Assembly: GCA_032622095.1 (NCBI GenBank)
Contig: CP136068.1
Location: 162,893,465-162,957,464, forward strand
Source of the DNA: Siphonodentalium dalli
Taxonomy: Eukaryota > Mollusca > Scaphopoda > Gadilida > Siphonodentaliidae
DNA length: 64,000 nt
Direction: 5' to 3'
Shown: positions 1 to 11,365 of the stretch, piece after piece
How the letters are laid out: each line of letters begins with the position of its first letter
Position numbering within the stretch: the stretch's first letter is position 1
Notes under the pieces: generated by a model
Databases searched by the model: none
What the model saw: the letters and a program-made list of their open reading frames with translations, nothing else
What the model was told of the DNA's origin: nothing
Position numbers and translations under genes: made by a program

Positions 1-1400
1 TGACTCGAATCGACACGTGAATTTGGGAATCGTTACGACCCTACAATGTAAGTATGGAATAATATTATAATATGCCAGGCATATAGCACGACTCGGGCAT
101 AATAGTAAGAGTTATAATTTATTCTAATACGGGTGCTTTACATAATCATAATGATATAGATAAATTGTTGATAAATGAACATTATCGATATGAAGTCGGA
201 AGTAGTAAACATAAACATCGTATTGGCTGCTGATTTCAGAAAAAAAATCAACACTCGCTGCATTTACATGTAAAAATTGATGTGATCTTATAAATAACTC
301 AGATTACATGTGTATGAGCATGGATTAAATGCTCAATCAATACATTAATCAAGATATGGCTCGCCTACATGTAGTGAGGTGAAATCAGTTGTCTGCGAAG
401 ACGACACGGTCAGTCATGTCTGGATTCTGGCCCGCAGAGACAAATGACGCTTTGGCGTCATTACGTCGTAACTGTCTTTATTTTGTTAACAAATGAAACT
501 GATCTAATATACAGGTAATATGAACCTAGTATGTAGGACATATTCATAACAACGTACTGGTTATAACTGAATCAATACAGCAGTTGTCCCTTACCACATA
601 TCGGAAGTTGTGAACTAGAAAATTTGTTTCATATCTGATTCCGCGATATTGTGAAACCACTGCCGGAAGTCACGTGATTTTCTCATGAAAATGTTATGCG
701 AATAAAAATTTCTCCTTCACGGTATACTGTAATGTATGTGTGACGTCACAATTACGCACGCACACCTGTTGCCTATACACGACCCGACCTCGTGCGCGCA
801 AGTGGGGTCATTATGAAGTAGCCAATTTATGTAATGCGACGGGTATGTAATACTCATCGGGCCATAAGGGATTGAAGTCATATACAGTACATAATTATAT
901 AAGACAGAACTCGAGTATAGGCGACGAATACTTAACCTGGCTAACTTCTCATAAAACGTCACACTTAACAATATCCATCATGCACAATCACCGCAAGCCT
1001 GGTGTCAGTTCCACTCAACAAGATATGACTAAATGTACTGCTAATATTACATGCTAATAAACGAAGTCAATGGGGCATAGTGCAGACGAAAATTCAAGAG
1101 AGTGGTATGACGAGATCATTTAAATTTGCAGCGATGTTCGATTGCGATATGTCCCTGATTGGTCGAATGACACAAAAGTGATTAATCAGTGTCACTCGCC
1201 GAGCAGGTCATAATCAGTCATGAAACGACATGGAACCGGAACTGGGATCGTAAAACGACAATCAAATGATGAGTTGAGAAAAGGATCCGGCCCCGTACAG
1301 TCCCACAATTTCAAGAACCGTCGGCGAAACGACATACAAGTACGCCCTGGAGATGCGACCGAGTGCCCCCTCATTCGAGGTTTGTAAAAATTACACTATG
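1..1400. other. Intergenic, no gene seen; part is a dispersed repeat
   Basis: No exon-like stretch with splice sites or recognisable protein was found here. About 365-680 resembles 21905-22160: both carry 'GTCTGGATTCTGGCCC', then an 'AAATGACG' motif, and further on a 'CTGATTCCG' or 'CCGATTCCG' stretch. The two therefore appear to be copies of one dispersed, old, non-coding repeat. Short open frames here have no family features. Confidence 0.4.
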
Positions 1401-1403
1401 ATG

Positions 1404-2585
1404 CAGGGGGGGGTCGGAAAAAAATTCCAGGCATGTATGATGGGGTGGGTGGGTGTCTCTTGGGTCCAAAAAACAGTTTTTTCCATATGCCAATTTTTTT
1501 TCCATTCCTGCTATTGAGGCTTATTTTGATGTGTTTTGAACAGAAACAGGTCATATATAGTTAATACTAATGCTATACTACATATATAGGTTATCAGAAG
1601 TTGGATCAGTTGCACAATGGCCAACAATAACCCAAATTCAACTTGATAGAACTAGACACTGCGCTATTGGAAAAATTTAATCAGGATTCCATCTACTGAT
1701 ACAACAAAATAAGAATAACTATGCAGAACTCAGTTGAAAATAAGCAATAAATTGAAAGCACACTTGGGCTATCCATCCATATTATTCCCAATTATTACGA
1801 AGCCTATTACTTCAGGCAGTGGCTACCAACCTGCCATTACACGCTATGACATGTTTCCTCAGTTCTGGTTTCTGAGATGCCCCAAGAAGAGTCACGCATG
1901 TATATCATGGTTATGTTTGGTATTAGCATTATTCTTCAAACTGGGATGAACTGGGATGAACAGTTGTATTTCCACATGGTTTGATAAACAATTTGATTCC
2001 AGCAATACAGTAATGCCCTAATTAAACGACTCCATAACCACAGCAGAATAATGGGTAATTTTTCAGGATTTAGTCGGAAATTAAATTACCCATTATTCTG
2101 CTGTGGTTATGGAGTCGATTAATTAGGGCATTACTGTATATCACATAGCAAATATCAAAATATCAAATAATCTGAAATTTGTTGTACCGGTACCATGTAT
2201 TCTGTAGAATACTCAAATGTGATTATGTGACTAGATCATGTGACTATATATTATGAAAATGAATGTTAATAAAAACCTTGGCACTCTGCCTATATATCCC
2301 TAGAAATGTGATTATGTTGACACATTTCTTGATTAATGACACTTATATGATAAATTCAAATAGTATAGTTATCTCATTGTGCACTGTTCTATTCAAATAT
2401 AGCGCAATAAATTATGATAATGCAGGATAATCACCTATTTGGTTGCTCAATTGATCATTTTTCTCAAATTTAAGGGGGGTGGGTGTCCAAAACTGACCGG
2501 AAAAAACTTCCTGAAACGGAAAAAAGGGTGGGTGTCCAAAAATGCCTGGAAAAAAAGGCCGGAAACGGAAGAAATTGGGTATGAT
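1404..2585 (+). mobile_element. Non-autonomous TIR element, CAGGGGGGG-type end (old copy)
   Basis: The left end reads CAGGGGGGGGTCGG followed by AAAAAAATTCCAGGCATG. Its reverse complement closely matches the right ends at 47219 and 61742 (CATACGTGCCTGAAA, T-run, CCGACCCCCCC). Near 2475-2580 the GGGTGGGTGTCCAAAA and CGGAAAAAACTTCCTGAAACG text matches the right-hand subterminal part of the same family at 47072-47150 and 61595-61690. The exact right terminus is lost. No transposase frame is visible, so this is a deletion derivative of an unidentified DNA transposon. The CAGGG ends are hAT-like, but no convincing 8-bp target duplication was found. Confidence 0.45.
2006..2138. mobile_element. Palindromic MITE with TA flanks (Tc1/mariner-like)
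   Basis: This is a nearly perfect inverted repeat with arms of about 55 bp beginning ACAGTAATGCCCTAATTAA and a loop of about 20 nt. Both ends are flanked by TA, the target duplication expected of Tc1/mariner superfamily insertion. It lies inside the 1404-2585 element, so it inserted later. It has no coding capacity. Confidence 0.7.
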
Positions 2586-2589
2586 GTTT

Positions 2590-3955
2590 GATGAGGAAGA
2601 GTGGATGGCCTAATCAAAATAGGAAGATTTCATCAAAGACCTTTTATTGGAAACCCAGGGAGGTGGCGTTGAAATTGATTATAGGACTGGACATATGTGT
2701 CTCGTGTATTTTAAACGCCGCCCCAGAAAAGCAAGTGTATGATCCAAAAGACGGTATAAATGGTCACGGATTAACGTCATGTGAATAAAAATTGATTCGG
2801 CATTTTTCCACGAGAATGGTTATAACTTATCCCATTGGAAACATTATCATGAAATTCGGAAAGCAGAGCCAACCTCAAGCGATATAAAGATTGGATCATG
2901 TAAAAAAAAAACAACAAAAATAAAAACCTGAGAAAATCAAGATTCAAGGCAATAAACATGTAAATTGAACGTAAATGATGTTATGGTCATAATGCATGGT
3001 CTAGTATGTTCAACACAACGTGAAATAAGAACGACAACATTAATATCCACCAAAGTCTAAATACCAGTACAAAAGCAGAAACTCAGTCCTAAGCTAAATT
3101 GGTTGCTAAGTGTTGTTGTTGTTGTAACCGGAGGGTTGGAAGCCGGATAAACATGTATACAAACTTATCAGATAGATACAAAGTATCTTTGAATAACGGA
3201 AGCACCACTGATATTCGGGGGTGTTGACACAGTTATGAATACAACCGCTTTCCGTGGGTATATGGATGTCCTTGACCCTATCGAAAATGGGACGCATACC
3301 TCCTTTCGACTGGCAAAGTACCCCCACGATTTCAGCGGTTGTTTGGGGAGCTAACCCACATTTTCTTGATAATGTTGTCCCCTCTATATCGAGAACGAAT
3401 GTCAATTTACATGAAAACGAGTTAAACCAGAACATTGCAATTGATTTGTAGTTTAACAGGTAAGTTATCGGAAACTGGACAGCTCGTCAGAAAGGTAAAG
3501 AAAAGCGTGACCTCGGTAAAAACCGCGGAAATACACCGCATAACGCAGACAAAAATGTGATACATAGGTACAAACGACCACGGATGTACTATCGACAAAT
3601 GACATGAAGAATTGGTGGCGAATAACGGCCGCGAAAGTCCATAAGACTAATAGTAAAAGACGCTAAATAATTGTCGACCGAGTTGTAGCGAATACTATCA
3701 CTAAAAGGCTGTTTGCTATCCGTGTGATTACCCATGTGACCCGACACCAGACGAAATAGTTCCTCCCTCAATCTCGATTGGCATTGTTCCAATGCCTTAG
3801 CATATACTCGTCCCTTTAGGACAAACAAAGGCATTATCTCAGTTGACAATTAGTGAAGTGAGGAAGGGAAGCTGGCAAATTGAGTGCCTGATTTCCATAT
3901 CGCTCCGCATGTACTGTAGCCTACGTGATTGAATATAATTATGCAGTACTGTCAT
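2590..3955. other. Intergenic, nothing assignable
   Basis: No recognisable protein, RNA gene or repeat boundary was found. An AACAG/GTAAGTT splice-donor-like string occurs at about 3456-3466, but the sequence before it has no reading frame I can tie to a family, so no exon is called. The frame on the minus strand at 3589-3849 is helix-like but unsupported. Confidence 0.3.
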
Positions 3956-3959
3956 ATCT

Positions 3960-5330
3960 ATTTATAGCCATCGCGGGTTTTCCCTTCCGATATATATACA
4001 ATGTAGCCACCCGTGGGATAAATGATATGCTGCCGCTTTGCTCTGCATCTCAGTTTTAACCCAAACAAATAAACAATCGTACAATATTTCATTTGAAGGT
4101 AACATCCGCATGTTATGTACTATATCAAGACTAGTATGCTGATATATTATTCGTCTTGTTACTCTTCCACATAATTCAATTCGACTAATGGTCGATTTCA
4201 TAGTGCTAGTTGATATATAGAAATAAGGGAGGGTGTGTTGTTTCGATAATAAATAAAACCAAATAACCCTGGTAAACATTGATCCAACAACGCCTTATTA
4301 TATCTATTACTTCGATCTGTATTGTTGACAAACGAAGCTGGTTTTTTTTTATAAATGGCATGCATAATAATTAATGATGCATATCATCGATCCCAAAATT
4401 CTCTCATTTTTCACAAAAAACATTGTTTTACTCCATTATCGAACCCTAGAGCATTGGCTTACTCCATAATTATCTTACAAAATGTGAAAATGTCTCCCGC
4501 TATTGTTTAGGTGCGTTCCCATCCAAAAATAGACGTAAATGTTATTTAGGTAGCTGGATTCCATTTTTACTGGTTTCATTCACGAAAACGCCTATTTTAC
4601 CCCAACATCAGAAATCGCCCAATATTTCACACAAAAAGGCAACACCACATGTTATCTGCTGTACCAATATGAAACTTTTGATACCTAACTAATCTTGTTA
4701 CTCTTTCAAATGATTCAATTCGAATAAGTGCCGATTCCGGTACCCGCTAATACGTGTGTAGGGGCTATATATAATTACAAGGGGATGCTACTCAGAGTAC
4801 TCAATTCCAGTTTTCACTGATTGTATTAATTCAAATTAGATTACCCTGGTAACCATATAACCTGCCTTATTCAAAAAACATCTTGTTAATTTATTATCTA
4901 CATCTAACACATAATTTTTTAGCATTGAAACTGTGAATTTGTTTTATAAAATGGAATGAATTAATGATGCATATCTTGTTGTGGTAGATTCCAGAATTAT
5001 CTAATTTAAAAAAATAAATAAAGATTTTTACCCCAAAAACGAACCCTAGGACATTGACATACTCCAAAATTATTTTACAAAATGTGAACATGTCCAACCT
5101 CTATTGTTTAGTGGTGTTTGCATAAAAAAATAGATGTAAATGTTATTTAGGAAGCTGGATTCCATTTTTCACTTATTTGATTCACGAAAAAGCCTATTTT
5201 ACTCCAAAATAAGAAATCGTACAACACTACGCGAAAATGCAACACAGGCATGTTATCCGCTGTATCAATACGACATTTTGATATATAATTCACTTTGTTA
5301 CTCTTCCACTTGGTTGAACTCGAAAAATAA
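3960..5330. repeat. Degenerate tandem repeat, about 0.54-0.60 kb period, three units
   Basis: Corresponding landmarks recur three times. 'CCGCATGTTATGTACT', 'CACATGTTATCTGCTG' and 'GGCATGTTATCCGCTG' occur near 4110, 4650 and 5250, each followed by 'CTTGTTACTCTT' or 'CTTTGTTACTCTT'. 'AACCCTAG' before a 'CATTGRC' string, and 'GTTATTTAGG' before an 'AGCTGGATTCCATTTTT' string, recur about 0.6 kb apart. The units are diverged and non-coding. A 144-codon open frame at 5140-5574 runs through the repeat and is not taken as a gene. Confidence 0.5.
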
Positions 5331-6365
5331 CACACAATTCTGGTCCCAGCTACTCCACTATAAGTATGTTGGGGCAAATGAGTCGCATAACGAATATTGT
5401 CCGCGCTTTCATCGCGGAGATATCTCCCTTTATCTAAAAAAAATGACATTTTACTATCTCGGAATTATGCGGATCAGGGCATCCAAATTTGGACCATATG
5501 CACACCTCGATCTGACATACTGGCATCAAAACGCGTGTCTGCGCGTTCCCTGTGGAGTTACCGCCCATAGATAGTCAAACACCATACACCAGGATGTATA
5601 AACTGAGGTTTTTTCTTCTTTTTTTTTATAAGTCCAGCGCTATTATTTTTTTATCGCATATTCCGAATGGGAAGAGTGATTAGGACCCGAATATACCGAT
5701 TAAAAGTTTGTTCTCCCGGCATTTCCGCTATACGGGAAACTGCAAAATTTCACCTATTCTTCCCGCCAAATCTGAACGGGCTAATTAGAGAGCAAAGTAA
5801 TGCCATAGCAGGTACATTGAGATACTGTATGTACGCCCCCAAAGTTTGACCGCTATCATTTAAAAGTAACCTGCCCAACGGAGAATGCGAGACGGTGTGG
5901 GTTGAGTCTTTTTGAAAATTCACCGAAAATCGCAGTTGGCGAAATTCAAACATCGAGATAAAAATTTGTTTGACATCTGATGGGAAGTGTTCACGAGATT
6001 CTAGAGTGCGATTTTCTAATTTTCAGATGGAACGATTTACTCGTGACAACGCTATATAAAATAAATATGTATAGTAGTCTATCAATAACCTATGAAGGAG
6101 CGAGTTTAATGCATGATCATGTACGTCGGTATATACTGTAGGTACGCCTGCAATATTTGACTGCTCTACTATAAATGCAACCTGCTCAACGGAGAGCTTG
6201 CGTCGGTGGGTTCAGACGGCAAATTCCACCGAAATCAAATGCAGAAAATTACTCCAAAAATCAAACATTGAGATAAAAAAAATTGACGAATGGACGTGGT
6301 TAGAAGTATCCACGCGCAACTTTAGTATGATTGTATACGTTTTAGAGTGGACCGTTTACTCCTGG
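5330..6365 (-). repeat. Left arm of about 1-kb inverted repeat (copy of the 9.77-10.85 kb block)
   Basis: Read on the minus strand, this block follows the order of 9770-10850. It carries the 'GGAGATAACTCC' and 'GCGCGGACA' segments, then 'CTCCGTTGGGCAGG', 'AGTAAATCG', 'ATACATATTTATxxTATATAGC' and 'TAGTAGAGC' landmarks. A further direct copy lies at 8345-9180. The 'GGGAGATAACTCC' string is, to my recollection, common in molluscan repeats. It is non-coding; see the matching finding about the interior. Confidence 0.55.
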
Positions 6366-6368
6366 TAG

Positions 6369-6900
6369 CAGGATTTCTGCCACACGCAGTTGAGATTTTA
6401 AGAAATGGGGTCAGGACGGGTCACGAAATAGAATCGGGACTCCGAAAATTAATATATTATGCCATTTAATGTGGCGACGAGTGAGTATCACGACATTACA
6501 CGTCCCGATATTGGTATTGATAACGCAGTCAGGGTGAACCATTTCAAACAGGATTTTCGCCACACGCAGTTGAGATTTTAAGAAATGGGGTCAGGACGGG
6601 TCACGAAATAGAGTCGGGACCCGGAAATTAATATATTACGCCATTAAAATTGGTGAAGAGTGCGTATCACGGCCTAACTGTTTGTGATTTCGACAACACA
6701 GCCAGGCCAGATCATTCTGTGCAGGATTTCCGCCACACGCAGTTAAGATGTTGAGAAATGGGGTCAGGGCGGGTCACGAAACAAAGTCGGGACCCCGAAA
6801 ATTCATATATTACGCCATTTAATGTAGCGATGTGTAAATATCACGGCATACCTCTTCGTGATTTCGACAACACAGCCAGGGCAGACAATGGACCGCCCCA
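6369..6900 (+). repeat. Tandem repeat, about 175-180 bp unit, three copies
   Basis: Units start at 6369, 6549 and 6722 with CAGGATTT(C/T)NGCCACACGCAG. They continue 'AGAAATGGGGTCAGG', 'CGGGTCACGAAA' and 'ATATATTA(C/T)GCCATT'. The three copies are roughly 80-85 percent alike by eye. No reading frame spans them. Confidence 0.7.
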
Positions 6901-7045
6901 ATTTCAATTATAGCCGATAGCTCAAACCCGGAAGCGACATACGCCTGCAAAGTGATATGAATCGCACTACAAGCAGCTGCCTAGATACCATAGTAAGCTA
7001 GGGAAACTACGAACACGAGAGCAAAATATGTCTTAAAAAGCTACA

Positions 7046-7162
7046 ATGGTGTTGAAATGTGCATGGGGAACATGTCCGGTTGACGAACGATATTTATACA
7101 AATATCCCGGAGTGTTTTTAGTTCGGTTTCCTAAACCAGGACGTACTAAAGACAGCATATAA
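7046..7162 (+). pseudogene. THAP-like zinc-finger N-terminus, truncated
   Basis: The frame opens ATG and begins MVLKCAWGTCPVDERY, then reaches VFLVRFPKPG before a TAA after 38 codons. The C-x4-C pair followed about 20 residues later by a 'RFPKP' motif is the start of THAP-type C2CH fingers, DNA-binding domains also found in P-element-type transposases. The second half of the finger (the later Cys and His) is absent. The frame simply stops, with no obvious splice donor in frame. It is therefore a gene fragment, or a first exon whose donor I cannot identify. It lies between the inverted 1-kb arms at 5.3-6.4 and 9.8-10.9 kb. Confidence 0.5.
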
Positions 7163-7955
7163 TCAACGGGGTATCTTCGAGTTGTTTCAATTTTTCAATC
7201 TCCTGACACAACACTTTTGAAATTCTGTAAATAAATAGAAGCTCATTTAGTATTTAATTTGTTGAACAGATGTGTCCATGAGTAATATATATGTTGTGCT
7301 ACTTTATGAAAACATTTTATCACCTTGCGATAATGTTATAAATTGCCATAGGGGGAATGGGAAGTTAGCAAAACAAACCGTAACACCTCAGCTAGGGGCT
7401 CGATTACTAAATACCAACAGCCCCTTAAATGTTCACACTTCCTATACTGAATGGGGCATGTTGTTTCACAATGCTTTGTCGGTATGATAAAGGTGATGAC
7501 AGGAAGTATGATAATATTAATTTCACTATGTGCTTGCGTAAATACTAATCACTGGTAATAAAATTGAACAATGACAACAAATTGGTCATTAATGATACTT
7601 GAATAAACTAGTTGTATTTTCGTTTGTCGTGGGACAGGCCATTGTCGAGGAACACATGTGCAACTAAGATGTTCGGGAGCAGATGGAATGTTGTGTAACT
7701 TCAAACCCTGTAGAGTTTTATCAATCCAATAACATGAGAGCACATTCCAACTAACCTAAAATAAAAGAGACAGAGATATCCACTGTAACATTCTGTAATA
7801 ACAAAATAAACTAGAGGTCAGATTCCATGGAATCAGATATACTTCCATGGTATTCCATCCCATCCCATCCCATGTGAGTGTTATGCGTGTATGTGTGTTC
7901 CTCTTCATGCGAATGCATATTGGTGCCTTATGATCCGGTGGTAGACTTGCATTGA
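7163..7955. other. Intergenic, nothing assignable
   Basis: AT-rich sequence without a recognisable coding region. A short run of CCATCCCATCC-type repeats and a CCATGGAAT/ATTCCATGG palindromic stretch occur at 7825-7875. Confidence 0.3.
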
Positions 7956-8335
7956 CATTTCTAAATTTAATATATATTTTGGGACTTCTGTCTGTCTGTT
8001 TGTCCGATAGCTATGGCCGGGAAAACGGCTGGACGGATTTTGACGAAATTTGACAAACGTTGGTACTTTTGTCCAGTGAGTGTTTTGGAGGGGTCGAATC
8101 GTGACCCACGACCTGACCTTGACCTTCAAAAAGGTCAATCGAAGGTAAAATCGGGTAAAACAGACGTATTTCCTCGAAATTTGATACCTAGGGCTACTTT
8201 TGTCCTGAGAGTCTTTTGGGCGGGTCAAGTCGTGACTCCGACCTGACATTGACCTTCAAAATGGTCAGTTCAAGGTCAAATCTGGTAAAACGAACGGATT
8301 TCAACGAAATTTGATTTGGTTTGAGTTTATATTAG
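7950..8335 (+). mobile_element. Helitron-B-related fragment with GACCTTGACCTT repeats
   Basis: It opens with 'TAATATATATTTTGGGACT' and TCTGTCTG runs, then 'GGACGGATTTTGACGAAAT' and units carrying 'TGACCTTGACCTTC' and 'TTTTGTCC'. The text resembles 19370-19633 and 22860-23115, the inner parts of bona fide Helitron B copies. The 3' hairpin and CTAG end are missing. The 'CTTGCATT..CATTTCTAAATTTAA' lead is shared with the copy at 9185, so both may belong to a related family whose own 5' end lies slightly upstream. Confidence 0.5.
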
Positions 8336-8344
8336 AGATGTCAA

Positions 8345-9180
8345 ATTTTGGAGGCATACCTACAGTATACCGGCTTACGTACCACTGTATTAAACTCGCT
8401 CCTTTAGTAGCCTATTTACATTTGGAGCTAGAAATAGGTTAGTGATAGACTACTTCAGTATACATATTTATGTTATATAGCGTTGTTACGAGTAAACCGT
8501 TGCATCTGAATTTTAGAAAATCGCACTGTAGATGCGTGTGAACACTACCCATCAAATGTACTCGTCAAAAAAATGTTATCTTGATATTTTGAATTCCCGC
8601 CCCCCTTTGCAATTTCGTGAAATTTTCCAAAAGTCTCAACCCATCCGACTCGCATTCTCCGTTGGACAGATTACTTTTAAAGTATAGCGGTCAAACTTTT
8701 GACACGTACATACAGTACCAGCTAGGACATTATCTTGCTCTTTAGTTAGCCAGTTTGGATTTGGCGGGAAAATTAGTGCAATATTTACCTACCTCGTAAC
8801 GCGGAAAGTCCTGAGAAAAAACATTTTTAAGCGGTATATTCGGGTCAGGATTACTCGTCCAATTCGGAATATGCAATAACAAAATTAGAGCTCTGTACTT
8901 AAAAAAAACAACATTGGTTTATTCATTCTGGTGTATAGTGTGTCTCTATTTATGGGCGGTAACTCCTCAGGGAAAGCGCGGACAAAAGTTTTGATGCCCG
9001 TGGACAGTAGGGCATATCGAGGTGTGCATACGGTTCAATTTTCGATACTCTGCTCCTTATAATGTTTGAGATAAGAAAATGACATTTTATTTAGATAAAG
9101 GGAGATAACTCCGTATGGGAAACGCGGACAATAATCGTTATACGACAATATGTTAGAACTCATTCACCCCAACATACGTA
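8345..9180 (+). repeat. Direct copy of the about 1-kb arm repeat
   Basis: This block matches 9960-10830 in the same orientation ('TACCTACAGTATACCGGCTTA', 'GAGTAAACCGTT', 'GGGCGGTAACTC', 'AAAGGGAGATAACTCC') and 5330-6100 in reverse orientation. It is non-coding and separated from the next copy by a Helitron-B-like fragment. Confidence 0.55.
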
Positions 9181-9184
9181 CACT

Positions 9185-9602
9185 TGCATTAACATTTCTA
9201 AATTTAATATATATTTTGGGACTTCTGTTTGTCTGTTTGTTTGTCTGTTAGCTATGACCGGGAAAACTGCTGGACGGATTTTGACAAAATTTTAAAAATA
9301 TGGGTACTTTTGTCCAGGGAGTGTTTTGGACGGGTCAAATTGTAACCCCGACCTGACCTTGAACTTCAAAATGGTCAATCCAAGGTCAAATCTTGGAAAA
9401 CAGAGGATTTCAACGAAATATGATACCTAGGGATACTTTTGTCCGGGGAGTCTTTTGGGAGGGTCAAATCGTGACCCCGACCTGACATTGACCTTCGAAA
9501 TGGTCAGTTCAAGGTCAAATCGAGTAAAACGAACGGATTTCGACGAAATTTGACCTAGGAAAACTTTTGTACGGGGAGTGTTTTGGACAGGTCAAATCGT
9601 GA
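9185..9602 (+). mobile_element. Helitron-B-related fragment with GACCTTGACCTT repeats
   Basis: Same organisation as 7950-8335: 'TAATATATATTTTGGGACT', TCTGTTTG runs, then three diverged units containing 'CCCCGACCTGAC' and 'GGTCAAATC'. There is no 3' hairpin/CTAG end. It sits exactly between the two direct copies of the 1-kb repeat. Confidence 0.5.
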
Positions 9603-9769
9603 CAATAGGTTACTTTTATAGTAGAGCGGGCATACCTATATAGTATATCGGTGAGCATGTTCATGCCTTTGCCTTGCTTCTTGATAAGCTCGTTTGAATT
9701 TGCGTCATGAAGTGAGGGTTTGAATTTGAGTAATATATATCACCTGTTACAACGTTATACACTACCAGC

Positions 9770-10850
9770 GTTAAACCATCCAATCTAAATCTTTAAAAAG
9801 CGTACTAATCTTGCGTTTAGATACTACTTATCACATCCACTCGTCGAAAAGTTTTTATCTCAATATCTGATTTTCGGAGTAATTTTCCCAATTTGATCTT
9901 CGGTGGAATTTGCCAAATGTGAACCCACCCGACACAAACACTCACTTGAGCAGGTCGCGTTTATAGTAGAGCGGTCAAATTTTGTAGGCGTACCTACAGT
10001 ATACCGGCTTACATGCTCCTGCGTGAATGAAACTCGCTCCTACATTAGCCCGTTTGGATTTGGGGCTAAAAATCGGCTAGTGATAGACTACATAAGTATA
10101 CATATTTATGATATATAGCATTGTCACGAGTAAACCGTTCCATCTGAAAATTAGAAAATTGCGCTCTAGATGCGCGCGAACACTAGCCATCAGATGTATT
10201 CGTCAAAAAAAATTATCTCGATATTTGAATTCCCCCCCCCCCCTTTGCAATTTTCGTGGAATTTTCCTAAAGTCTCAACCCACCCTGACACGCATTCTCC
10301 GTTTGGCATGTTACATTTATAGTATAGCCGTTAAACTTCTGGGACATACATAAAGTATGTCAACGTACTTGCTACGATATTATCTTGCGGTTTTGATTTG
10401 GCAGGAAAAATAGTTGCAATATTTCCGTACCCCGTAACGCGGAAAGTCTTGGGTAAAAACGTTTTTAAGCGCTATATTCGAGTCGGAATCTCTCGTCCAA
10501 TTCGGAATATATAATAACAAATTTAGAGCTCTGTACTTATAAAAAACAAAAAACAAAAACCTTGGTTTATTCATCCTGGTGTGTAGTGTGTCCCTATTTG
10601 TGGGCGGTAACTCTTCAGGGAAAGCGCGGACACAAGTTTTTATGCCGTGGGCAGTAGTGCATATCGAGATGTGCATGCGGTCTAATTTTCGATGCTCTGC
10701 TTCTTATAATTTCCGAGATAATAAAATGACATTTTTTCAAATAAAGGGAGATAACTCCTCGGTGAAAGCGCGGACAAAATCGTTATGGGACATAGGCATA
10801 GGACTCATGTACCCCAACCTATATACCAAGTTTTAGTGTCCTACTTCTTG
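9770..10850 (+). repeat. Right arm of about 1-kb inverted repeat
   Basis: This is the reverse-complement partner of 5330-6365. It contains two sub-blocks with 'AGCGGTCAAA', then 'TACCTACAGTATACC', and ends with the 'GGGAGATAACTCC' and 'GGACTCATGTACCCCAAC' segments that pair with 5340-5430. A C10-11 run lies at about 10232. No coding capacity is seen. Confidence 0.55.
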
Positions 10851-10859
10851 TACTTTTCG

Positions 10860-11365
10860 AGTAATAGTGATTACAAAAGTGTCAAGTATAATAATAATAA
10901 TAATAATGCAAAATAATCGCAAAAGGGCCATAACTCCACCAAGAAACATTGGGCAGAAATCCTGATACTATTATATTTAGTAAACCTTCGATGCCTACAT
11001 TCGCTAAAGATTTCGCGTTCCTACTGCAATCAGTTTCTGAGTATTTCGAAATAAACGGAAAATGACCTCAGTAGAAAAACAATATACTTCCTTGGTTACA
11101 CCATGGAAGTATAATAACTAGAATTTTTAAACTTCCAATTGGAAGTTTGATACTTCCATATAATTATCATATATATTCCAATCCAAACCCATCCTCAATC
11201 ATTATCCTTCCCATAACCCAAACCTTAACCATAACCATACCTATCTTCAACCCGTACCATGTTTCAAGGCTAAATGTTTTATACAAGAATAACCTTGCTC
11301 TAGCCGTAACCATAACTACCATAATTCTAACTATATCTATAACTTTAAAAATTCATGGAATATAA
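10860..11365. other. Low-complexity intergenic segment
   Basis: Contains an (ATA)n run at about 10890-10910 and a 'GGGCCATAACTCC' stretch. There is a small inverted repeat of CTTCCATG/CATGGAAG type at 11085-11160, and a CCATAACC-rich tract at 11200-11350. No gene is visible. Confidence 0.35.

Noticed and set aside
3240-3466. Possible first exon ending AACAG/GTAAGTT
   Set aside because: A good donor alone is not enough; no frame before it carries a recognisable or even consistently open coding signal with a plausible start.
3589-3849. Minus-strand frame with a helix-like start (KALEQCQSRLREELFRLV)
   Set aside because: Composition is protein-like, but there are no clear splice sites, no family match and no second supporting feature.
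5140-5574. 144-codon open frame on the plus strand
   Set aside because: It runs through the 0.6-kb tandem repeat and the inverted 1-kb repeat; the other copies of these repeats do not keep the frame, and no motif is recognisable.
11147-11365. 72-codon Ile/Thr-rich frame
   Set aside because: Low-complexity CCATAACC-type tract; no coding character.
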